Shown here piece by piece: positions 1-5,318 of a stretch of 5,318 bases of DNA. The translations under genes and the position numbers were made by a program. Origin of the DNA: Planctomycetota bacterium (GTDB taxonomy: Bacteria; Planctomycetota; Planctomycetia; Pirellulales; UBA1268). Position 1 is the first letter of the stretch; every line of letters begins with the position of its first letter. The DNA lies in NCBI GenBank assembly GCA_003669255.1, contig QWPO01000039.1, forward strand, positions 1-5,318, read 5' to 3'. The notes beneath the pieces are model-generated. The model was not told the origin of the DNA, made no database searches, and was given only the letters and a program-made list of their open reading frames with translations.

Positions 1-2
1 TA

Positions 3-23
3 GAGCAGGTTTTCAACCTGCTC
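3..23 (-). repeat. Palindromic repeat unit 1 (inverted orientation, variant arms)
   Basis: The arms GAGCAGGTT and AACCTGCTC pair perfectly around the loop TTC. Read on the minus strand the loop is GAA, the same as in unit 2, and the unit is followed by TA, matching the CTA tail of the other units. Two arm positions differ from units 2 and 3, and both changes are compensated on the opposite arm. Confidence 0.85.
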
Positions 24-31
24 GGAATAAG

Positions 32-52
32 GCACAGGTTGAAAACCTGTGC
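32..52 (+). repeat. Palindromic repeat unit 2
   Basis: The arms GCACAGGTT and AACCTGTGC form a perfect 9-bp stem with loop GAA, followed by TACG. The arms are identical to those of unit 3; only the loop differs. Confidence 0.85.
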
Positions 53-63
53 TACGTGGTTGG

Positions 64-84
64 GCACAGGTTGCCAACCTGTGC
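64..84 (+). repeat. Palindromic repeat unit 3, abutting a gene end
   Basis: The arms GCACAGGTT and AACCTGTGC form a perfect 9-bp stem with loop GCC, followed by TACG. The last stem base (84) is also the third base of the minus-strand stop codon TAG (84-86) of the neighbouring DUF429 gene, so the element lies flush against and slightly inside the coding region. Confidence 0.85.
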
Positions 85-950
85 TACGAGGGCGGAGGCG
101 GGACGCTCGCGATCCAGCCTTCGAGCGGATCGAGGTTTCGCGGGAAGCCATAGCGGGGTAGCCGCGAGGCGTGGGCTGCTTGGAGGCTGCAGATCGCAGC
201 GTCGAGCAGGTCGCCGGCGCCGTCGGCGATCATCCGCCGCTCGAGTGCGGCGGAAACCTCCAGCCGCACGTCGAGACCGGCTTCGCCGGCGATGAGCGCG
301 TTGAGGATGGCGCGGCGGTTGGCGCGACGTTCAGCCGTTTGCATCGCCGGCGTGTCGCTCTTGTAGGACCTCCGGCAGACCTGCCGCGCCGTGAATCCCG
401 GATAGGCCTCCAGGGCGATCCTCTTGCGGGCTTGGCCTCGCCCCGCCACGCGATGCGCCGGAAACGAAAGCCCGGCGTTGAGCATCCGCCCGATACCGGC
501 ATGCATCATCCAGGCGACGGGTGGGTTGGTCCAGCGCATCGCCGGGCTCGACCCCGCCGGCTTGTCGGTCTTCCTCCACGCAAACTTATCTCCGGCCGGG
601 CGGCCCGCGCACCAGCGGCGAAACACGTCGCGGAGCGCCTCTCGCTCCTGCCCGCAGTAGAACCGCACGAACCGCTGCCAGTCGGTCGGCCAGCCTTCGT
701 GCTCGATCAGCGTCCGCGGCTGACCGAAGGGCAGGTCGAAGCCGCCGAGCCAGTCGCCCGGCTCGCGGAGCAGGTCGTCGAACGCGGCAAGCGTGTGGAG
801 TTCGCGGATCGCGTCGAGGTGGACCACCGCGGTGCGTGGGCCATCCGCGAGCCGGCCCATCGCCACGGTGAGTGGCTTTCGCGGTCGCGGTGCCGAGGTG
901 AAGTCGACACCGAGGACGACGTGGCCGTTGCGACGAGCTGAGCCGGTCAC
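84..950 (-). CDS. DUF429 family protein (predicted RNase H-like nuclease)
   Basis: This 288-residue soluble protein matches the DUF429 pattern, a family predicted to have an RNase H-like fold; its substrate is not established. Visible hallmarks are an N-terminal strand with VLGVD (Asp16), GFDLPFG (Asp72), ALEAYPG (Glu181) and GDLLDAA near the C-terminus (Asp247, Asp250). Together these give the acidic set expected for a metal-dependent RNase H-like site. The central stretch with TNPPVAWMMHAG (141-152) and a basic segment (RKTDK, 126-130) also fit the family. There is no signal peptide or membrane segment, so it is probably cytoplasmic. The start is GTG at 950, overlapping the upstream permease stop in GTGA, with a possible GGTGA ribosome site at 958-962; the next ATG is 31 codons in, after the first motif. 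The stop TAG is shared with a palindromic repeat. The family call is confident; nuclease activity is inference. Confidence 0.85.
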   Translation of the reverse strand: MTGSARRNGHVVLGVDFTSAPRPRKPLTVAMGRLADGPRTAVVHLDAIRELHTLAAFDDLLREPGDWLGGFDLPFGQPRTLIEHEGWPTDWQRFVRFYCGQEREALRDVFRRWCAGRPAGDKFAWRKTDKPAGSSPAMRWTNPPVAWMMHAGIGRMLNAGLSFPAHRVAGRGQARKRIALEAYPGFTARQVCRRSYKSDTPAMQTAERRANRRAILNALIAGEAGLDVRLEVSAALERRMIADGAGDLLDAAICSLQAAHASRLPRYGFPRNLDPLEGWIASVPPPPS

Positions 951-2902
951 CCGACAATCACCGTCGGTCGCCTCGTCGGGTCGGCGATCGCCGTGTCGAG
1001 CAGATCCACCACGCGGTTGGGGACGTCGCCCTGGCCGAAGAGTACGTAGTCGAGGGCCAGTTTCAGGCTCCCGCCCTTGCTCCAGCCGAAGATGATGTCG
1101 AGCGGTGCGCCCCCCTTCGTCATCTCCATCGCCACCTGGGTGATCGTGTGCGATACCGACACGACGTCGCGGGCCACGATCACAAACCGCGTGCCCTCCT
1201 GCCGCGCCGAGATGATCGGCGCGTTTTGGAACTCGCTCACGTCGCCGTAGTGCACTTCCAGGAACACGAGCGGCACGGTCTCGGGGATGCGGTGCTTGCG
1301 TCGGATCTCGGCTTCCTTCTCCGCGAGCGACCGGCTGCCGGGGCGGTGTGGCACCAGCACCCGGAAGGCGCCTTCCAGAATGATGTCGGTCCAGAGCATC
1401 CGGTCGGCAGGATCGGCGAACCGAAATTCCTTGAGCCGCAGTTCGTCGCTGCGCAAGAACCGCGACGTGAACGAGAGCAGCATCACGCAGCCGATGAAGA
1501 TCGAGGCGATGATGATGCCGTCGGGTCGCTCGATCATGTTGGCGAGCGTCGTGTAGATGAAGACCAGCGTGATCAGCCCGAAGCCCACCCGCTGGCTGTA
1601 GAGGGCCAGAGCATGATGAGGCTCAGGCGTCTTCCGCATCTCGTGGAGGAAGGAGGCGATGCAGGCGCTGGTCATCAGCACGAGCACGCCGGTGGCGTAG
1701 GCGCCGCCCTGGGCCGAGACGTCGGCCCGGAAGGCGAGCGTTACGATCAGGTTGATGATCGTGAAGGCCAGCACCAGCGGCCGGTAGGCGCTGGCCCAGG
1801 TGGGCGCCATGCCGTACCGCGGCAGGTAGCGGGGCACCATGTTGAGCAGGCCGCCCATTGCCGACGCGCCGGCAAACCAGAGGATCAGGATCGTGCTGAT
1901 GTCGTAGATCGTGCCAAACACGCTGCCGAACAGCGGGCAGATCGGGTGCGGGCTCTCGCCGTGGGCGATATAGGCGAGCGCCCGGTCCATCGCCTTGCCC
2001 TTCACCGGTTCGAGGCGAAGCTCCTCGGCGGGGATCAGGGTGTTGGTGCCGGTGGCCAGCGACGATCCAATCAGGAAGAACGACATGATCAGGGCCGCCA
2101 CCAGCATCATCCGCCGCGTGTTGGCGATCCGGGCCTGTTCGTTGTGCGGGTCGGCCTCGGTGCCACGCACCATGTGGATGTGGAGCACGCCCGTCTCAAA
2201 GCCCGAGAGGCCGAGGGCGAGCTTTGGAAACACGAGAACCGCGATTCCCATTGCCACCCACGGTCCCGTGCCCGAGAGCGGGGCGTGACCGAGGTGGTAG
2301 TTGCCCGTGGAGATTTCCGTAAACCACTGCTGGAGGAGGGCCGGGTGCGTGACGAGGTGGAAGATGCTCGCCAGCACCACCACCAACGAGAGCCCGAGGA
2401 AGGCCGTGCAGATCACCGTGGCCACACCGACCACCTCGCCATAGCCCTTGAGAAACATCGCTCCGAGCATGACGAGCAGAAACATCGTGGTGGGCATCTG
2501 CCCCTGGAGCCACGTCGGCACGTGGTCTTCGTAGAGGGGGTTGGAGATGAGGTGGGCCGCGGCGTCGGCGGCCGAGAGCGTCTTCGTGATCACGAAGTCG
2601 GTGGCGGCGAAGCCGATCAGCACGAGGACGACGAGTTTGGCACCCCAGCCCTTGAACATCCGCTCGATCATGCCGATCGACCCGACACCGTCGGGCGTCT
2701 CGCCGGCCACGTGGCTGTAGATCGGCAGGGCGCCAAAGAGCGTGACGAGCACGAGCACGAGCGTCGCCAGGGGGGCGAGCGTGCCGGCCCCCTCGAAGGC
2801 AATCGAGGGCTGGTAGCCGAGGGTGCTGAAGTAATCGACGCCGCACAGGCACATGATCAGTAGCCACGGGTAATGGCGGTGATCATGGTGAGACTGGCTC
2901 AA
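947..2902 (-). CDS. APC-superfamily permease with cytoplasmic C-terminal domain
   Basis: This is a predicted 651-residue inner-membrane transporter. About twelve hydrophobic segments can be placed, near residues 12-37, 41-62, 88-108, 139-160, 162-184, 212-238, 264-284, 326-356, 371-391, 402-420, 438-457 and 462-480. The first helix carries GVDYFSTLGYQP, and a later one GLSGFETGV (232-239), resembling the broken-helix substrate region of the amino acid-polyamine-organocation superfamily. About 170 soluble residues follow (481-651), probably cytoplasmic, beginning KEFRFADPADR; I do not recognise this domain by name. Substrate is unknown: amino acids by family default, but APC members with large cytoplasmic tails include potassium transporters such as KimA. 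The start is TTG at 2902, six bases after AGGAG. The open frame continues to an ATG at 3253, but those 117 extra codons are Arg-rich, lack family character and overlap the divergent gene. The first in-frame ATG after the TTG (2854) would cut into helix 1. Confidence 0.85.
   Translation of the reverse strand: MSQSHHDHRHYPWLLIMCLCGVDYFSTLGYQPSIAFEGAGTLAPLATLVLVLVTLFGALPIYSHVAGETPDGVGSIGMIERMFKGWGAKLVVLVLIGFAATDFVITKTLSAADAAAHLISNPLYEDHVPTWLQGQMPTTMFLLVMLGAMFLKGYGEVVGVATVICTAFLGLSLVVVLASIFHLVTHPALLQQWFTEISTGNYHLGHAPLSGTGPWVAMGIAVLVFPKLALGLSGFETGVLHIHMVRGTEADPHNEQARIANTRRMMLVAALIMSFFLIGSSLATGTNTLIPAEELRLEPVKGKAMDRALAYIAHGESPHPICPLFGSVFGTIYDISTILILWFAGASAMGGLLNMVPRYLPRYGMAPTWASAYRPLVLAFTIINLIVTLAFRADVSAQGGAYATGVLVLMTSACIASFLHEMRKTPEPHHALALYSQRVGFGLITLVFIYTTLANMIERPDGIIIASIFIGCVMLLSFTSRFLRSDELRLKEFRFADPADRMLWTDIILEGAFRVLVPHRPGSRSLAEKEAEIRRKHRIPETVPLVFLEVHYGDVSEFQNAPIISARQEGTRFVIVARDVVSVSHTITQVAMEMTKGGAPLDIIFGWSKGGSLKLALDYVLFGQGDVPNRVVDLLDTAIADPTRRPTVIVG
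958..962 (-). promoter_or_regulatory. Possible ribosome binding site for the DUF429 gene
   Basis: GGTGA on the minus strand lies 7 bases before the GTG start at 950, inside the last codons of the permease gene. It is a modest match; coupling through the 4-base stop/start overlap may matter more. Confidence 0.4.
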
Positions 2903-2908
2903 GGACGG

Positions 2909-2913
2909 CTCCT
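2909..2913 (-). promoter_or_regulatory. Ribosome binding site fixing the permease TTG start
   Basis: AGGAG on the minus strand is separated by 6 bases from the TTG codon at 2902-2900. It is the best Shine-Dalgarno match near the beginning of conserved-looking permease sequence and decides in favour of the TTG over the distant in-frame ATG at 3253. Confidence 0.7.
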
Positions 2914-2932
2914 GAAGGAAGGAAGGAAGAAG
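2914..2932 (-). repeat. CTTC tetranucleotide tandem repeat in the permease leader
   Basis: On the plus strand GAAG occurs four times in a row (2914-2929), followed by AAG. On the permease transcript this is a CUUC pyrimidine tract lying directly against the AGGAG ribosome site. A UUCCU within it can pair with AGGAG (one G-U pair), so the tract could mask the ribosome site. Whether its copy number varies cannot be seen from one sequence. Confidence 0.75.
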
Positions 2933-3046
2933 TATCCGCAACGCCTTAGAAGCCTGCAACTGGCGGCCGGCGGGCAGCGCTTTTCGGGCTTTGAGGCCTG
3001 TAACGCATACTATTGGAAGGTCGTGTGATCGTCCGGTTCGTCCGCC

Positions 3047-3050
3047 GAGG
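3047..3050 (+). promoter_or_regulatory. Ribosome binding site of the secreted PDZ protein
   Basis: GAGG is spaced 8 bases before the ATG at 3059. An in-frame TGA at 3026-3028 closes the frame upstream, and no other start codon lies between it and this ATG that would leave room for the ribosome site. Confidence 0.6.
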
Positions 3051-3058
3051 CCAGTTGC

Positions 3059-5317
3059 ATGCGTCATGTGTGGGCAGTGCTGATCGCGGTCGCGGCATCC
3101 GCCGCGTTCGCCGCCGCGCCCGTGGCAGTCCTCGATCTGCCGGGAGGCGGCGTGCTGCCGGGCACGCTCCTGCCTGCGACCGCCGGCGAGGAAGGTGATC
3201 GGGAGACGCTCGCCTGGCGTTCGCCGGCGTTCGCCGGGCCGCTGGAGTTTCATCTCGACGAGATCGCCGGCGTGCGCTTCACCTCTTCGCCGGTTGAGCA
3301 GCCCGCAGCGGCCTTTCGCTTTATTCTCAGCGGGGGCGACCTACTCGACGGCGCGATCGAGGCAATCGACTCCGACCATGTGACGCTCACGCCGCGTGGC
3401 ACGGACCGCCCGGTGCGGGTGCGGCGCGATGTCATCGAGGGCGTGTCGCGGATCGGCAGCCGGATCGCCGGCAGTTACGTCGGGCCTGGCGGCCTGGCGG
3501 GCTGGCGTCACGAGCCTGAAGGGGTCTGGCGGTCGGAGGCGGGGCACATCGTCGCCGCGCGGCCGGGCACCGCGCTGATCGATGTGGTCGCGCCGACTCG
3601 GGCCATCTACGACATCGTCATCTCCTGGCGCCACCGTCCCGAGTTGCGGCTTTCCGCGGCAGCCACCAAGCGGCCGGGCGACGAGGGCTACTGGGTCGAA
3701 CTACTCCGGCTGCAGGACGGGACGCCCGAGGCGGCGATCATCCGTCGCGAACAGGAGCTGGCGGCGGTCGAGCCGCTGGGGGCGGGTGATGCGGCGACCA
3801 GGTCGCTCCGAGTGGTGATGTTCGTCGATCAGGAGAAGGGGCGGCTGGCGGCCTACACGGTTGACCGTGGTGTCGCGGGGTCTGTCTCCGAGGTGGTGGT
3901 GCCGCCTGCGAACCGTGAACCGTCAGGCCGCTTTCGGATCTCGCTGGGCACGGGCGACGTGTCGCTCGAGAGCTTACGGGTCGGGCCGTGGACGACCGAC
4001 GAGCCCGTGCTCGACGTTCGCAGGGCGACGAGCGTCGTCTGCGGTGATGGTCGCACGATCGATGGTGAGATCGCGTCGTACGACAAGGCCTCGGGCGAGG
4101 TGCTCGTTCGCGCTGCCGCCGGGGATGTGCGGATTGGGCTCGACGAGATCGAGGAGATCGTCCTGCCTCGCCCCGATCGCGACCAAGCAGTCGCCAACTC
4201 GGCACCCGCCACCCTCCGGTTGGTGCAGGCCAGCGGCGGCACGATCGCGGGCCGTCTGGCCTCCGTCGACGAGCGGTCGCTGCGGCTGCGGGTGGCTGGC
4301 ATCGATGACGAGGTCGCTGTTCCGCTCGACGACGTGCTCTCACTCACGTCGCTCGTCGCCCTGCCGTCGCCGAGGGAACTCCCGGGCCGGGTCGGCACGT
4401 TGATTGCCGGCGAGGCGAGCCTGAAGGGTTGCATCGTGGATGGCCGCGACCTCGATGCGGCGATTGCCTGGCTGCCGCAGGGAGCGGTGGAGCCCGCGGC
4501 GCTGGCGGTGCCCGGCGACGGCGTCGATGCCATCATCGAATATGTGCCACGTCCGAGCCGCGAGCCCATCGGAGAGGCGCAGGTGGAGATCGGCGGCATC
4601 GGCGGCATGGTCAACCAGGATGCCCTGGGTTTCTTCGTCGTGACGATGCTCAGCGAAGACGGCGCCGCAGCGCAGGATGGCAGGTTGCAGCCCGGCGACC
4701 GGCTGCTCGCGATCAAGCCGCGGCCCGAGGGAGGATTCGTGCCGACGAAGGGCCACGACGTGCAGACGGTGATGAACCTGATGCGAGGCCGCGTGGGGTC
4801 GCAGGTGGTGCTTCGGGTGTCGGCGGCGGATGGCGAGCCCCGCGACATCGACCTGCGGCGGGGCCTGATCTATGTTGCCGGCCGCGACATTCTGGACCAG
4901 GCGCTGGCCACGCACGTGCGGCTCGCGTCTCCGGCGGTCGTGAAGCCGGAAGACTCCGTCAATTATCCGTCGCTGGCGATTCTCCGGAGCGGCGACGTGG
5001 TGCCGTGCGCGGTGGACGGCATGGATGCGAAAGGGATGCGGATCCGCACGCCCGTGGCCGACGCCGGTGCGAACGACGAGATCGTGGTTTCGGAGTCGCT
5101 CGTGCAGGCGGTCGAACTCGATCCGAGCGTGCCGGCCCGCGACATCGAGAAGCCGCAGTTCGATCGATTGCGGATGCTGCCGCGGAGCCAGCGGGTGACC
5201 CCGCCGACGCACATGGTGCGGCTTCGTGATGGCGACTACCTTCGAGGCAGGCTCGAATCGCTCGACTACACGACGCTCGTGCTCGATGTCCGCGGGGAGG
5301 TGAAGCGACTGCCGCGG
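3059..5317 (+). CDS. Secreted multi-domain protein: repeated beta modules, ConA-like domain, PDZ (3' end outside window)
   Basis: An uninterrupted frame of 753 codons runs off the right edge, so the C-terminus and total length are unknown. Residues 1-18 look like a signal peptide (MRHVW, then an Ala/Val-rich core, cleavage likely after AFA), so the protein is probably exported. Modules of about 45 residues lie near 22-77, 86-132, 326-369, 386-432, 444-482 (divergent), 638-687 and 717-753 (cut by the edge). Good copies have a strand, a turn such as SGGDLLDG or RDGDYLRG, a second strand pair and a tail such as VPLDDVLSL. Residues about 141-312 resemble a concanavalin A-like domain (paired strands YDIVISWRHRPELRL, VVMFVDQEKGRLAAYTV and a closing LRVGPW). 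A PDZ domain spans about 502-600, with ALGF at 522-525 and LQPGDRLLAI at 543-552. No protease triad or other catalytic set is visible. Role is unknown; an envelope scaffold or ligand-binding protein is my inference. ATG 3059 is chosen for its GAGG site and signal peptide. Confidence 0.85.
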   Translation, partial: MRHVWAVLIAVAASAAFAAAPVAVLDLPGGGVLPGTLLPATAGEEGDRETLAWRSPAFAGPLEFHLDEIAGVRFTSSPVEQPAAAFRFILSGGDLLDGAIEAIDSDHVTLTPRGTDRPVRVRRDVIEGVSRIGSRIAGSYVGPGGLAGWRHEPEGVWRSEAGHIVAARPGTALIDVVAPTRAIYDIVISWRHRPELRLSAAATKRPGDEGYWVELLRLQDGTPEAAIIRREQELAAVEPLGAGDAATRSLRVVMFVDQEKGRLAAYTVDRGVAGSVSEVVVPPANREPSGRFRISLGTGDVSLESLRVGPWTTDEPVLDVRRATSVVCGDGRTIDGEIASYDKASGEVLVRAAAGDVRIGLDEIEEIVLPRPDRDQAVANSAPATLRLVQASGGTIAGRLASVDERSLRLRVAGIDDEVAVPLDDVLSLTSLVALPSPRELPGRVGTLIAGEASLKGCIVDGRDLDAAIAWLPQGAVEPAALAVPGDGVDAIIEYVPRPSREPIGEAQVEIGGIGGMVNQDALGFFVVTMLSEDGAAAQDGRLQPGDRLLAIKPRPEGGFVPTKGHDVQTVMNLMRGRVGSQVVLRVSAADGEPRDIDLRRGLIYVAGRDILDQALATHVRLASPAVVKPEDSVNYPSLAILRSGDVVPCAVDGMDAKGMRIRTPVADAGANDEIVVSESLVQAVELDPSVPARDIEKPQFDRLRMLPRSQRVTPPTHMVRLRDGDYLRGRLESLDYTTLVLDVRGEVKRLPR

Positions 5318-5318
5318 A

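Larger units (their letters stand above)
1..86. repeat. Cluster of three short palindromic (REP-like) repeats
   Basis: Three hairpin units lie at 3-23, 32-52 and 64-84, with centres about 29 and 32 bases apart. All share the core AGGTT-NNN-AACCT with perfect 9-bp arms and a 3-base loop. Units 2 and 3 are followed by CTACG; unit 1 is preceded by TAG-like sequence, so it is the same element in the opposite orientation (its reverse complement ends CTCTA). The cluster sits directly downstream of a minus-strand gene and reaches the left window edge, so more units may exist outside. Palindromic extragenic repeats of this kind occur in many bacterial genomes; my impression that this core is common in planctomycetes is from memory, not a search. 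Possible roles are transcript end protection, weak termination or REP-type transposase target. There is no T-run after the stems, so it is not a canonical intrinsic terminator. Confidence 0.85.
2903..3058. promoter_or_regulatory. Divergent intergenic region (presumed promoters for both directions)
   Basis: These 156 bases separate the permease TTG from the ATG of the plus-strand secreted protein, so both promoters should lie here or close by. The region is less G+C-rich than its flanks. A TACTAT hexamer at 3008-3013 could serve as a -10 element for the plus-strand gene (leader of about 40 bases), but I find no good -35 at normal spacing; TTGAGG at 2991-2996 is only 11 bases upstream. No clear operator palindrome, riboswitch or terminator is visible. 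Assignment is by position rather than by motif. Confidence 0.4.

Noticed and set aside
3..84. Intrinsic transcription terminators
   Set aside because: The stems are strong but none is followed by a T-run on either strand, so only a weak or Rho-assisted role could be argued.
1..86. CRISPR array
   Set aside because: Only three units are present, each a perfect short palindrome with an 8- or 11-base gap and one copy inverted; CRISPR repeats are direct, longer and separated by uniform spacers.
171..941. 256-codon plus-strand open frame opposite the DUF429 gene
   Set aside because: The opposite strand carries all the family motifs; this frame has Arg/Pro/Gly-rich composition and no recognisable domain.
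1148..2863. 571-codon plus-strand open frame opposite the permease
   Set aside because: It is the antisense of a clear membrane protein and is dominated by His, Arg, Glu and Gly with no hydrophobic pattern or recognisable motif. Long antisense frames are expected in G+C-rich DNA with strong codon bias.
2950..2982. Imperfect hairpin in the intergenic region (AAGCCTGC with GCAGCGCTT)
   Set aside because: The arms need a bulge and enclose a G+C-rich loop with several alternative pairings; not distinct enough from background to call an operator or terminator.
3013..3198. 61-codon plus-strand open frame at the start of the secreted protein gene
   Set aside because: It overlaps the signal-peptide coding region in another frame and is Arg/Gly-rich without motifs.
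3853..4848. 331-codon minus-strand open frame opposite the secreted protein
   Set aside because: It is Ser/Thr/Pro/Arg-rich shadow sequence. The plus-strand frame has a signal peptide, ribosome site, PDZ motif and internal repeats, so it is the real gene.
4340..5212. 290-codon minus-strand open frame near the right edge
   Set aside because: Its composition is Arg/His-rich and it overlaps the PDZ and module coding sequence on the other strand; no domain signal was seen.

Overview
The window is strongly G+C-rich, with G/C-ending codons throughout. It looks like a chromosomal segment from a bacterium, most probably a planctomycete. That guess rests on three things: the style of a large secreted protein (signal peptide, repeated beta-barrel-like modules, a lectin-like fold and a PDZ domain), a cluster of short palindromic repeats around an AGGTT...AACCT core, and G+C-rich composition with non-ATG starts. 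No marker gene (rRNA, tRNA, ribosomal protein) is present to confirm the phylum. I see no mobile element, CRISPR array or RNA gene.

Layout. Bases 1-84 hold three perfect 9-bp-stem hairpins, apparently the right edge of a REP-like cluster that may continue off the left edge. The minus strand then carries a two-gene unit. An APC-superfamily permease with a cytoplasmic C-terminal domain (2902 down to 947, TTG start behind AGGAG) overlaps by 4 bp (GTGA) a DUF429 protein of RNase H-like fold (950 down to 84). The DUF429 stop codon lies in the conserved CTA tail of the last hairpin. A divergent 156-bp intergenic region (2903-3058) separates this unit from a plus-strand gene. That gene begins at 3059 and stays open to the window end (at least 753 codons), so its C-terminus is not seen.

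The plus-strand gene is the most interesting object here. It is a predicted exported protein with about seven copies of a roughly 45-residue module (hydrophobic strand, GD-x-L-x-G turn, ending in V-x-L-x-x-D-x-V-x-x-I). The copies are interrupted by a probable concanavalin A-like domain and by a PDZ domain. No enzyme active site is evident; a scaffold or binding role in the cell envelope is an inference. The permease and DUF429 genes are probably co-transcribed and translationally coupled. Nothing in the sequence shows a functional link between them and the divergent secreted protein beyond a shared upstream region.
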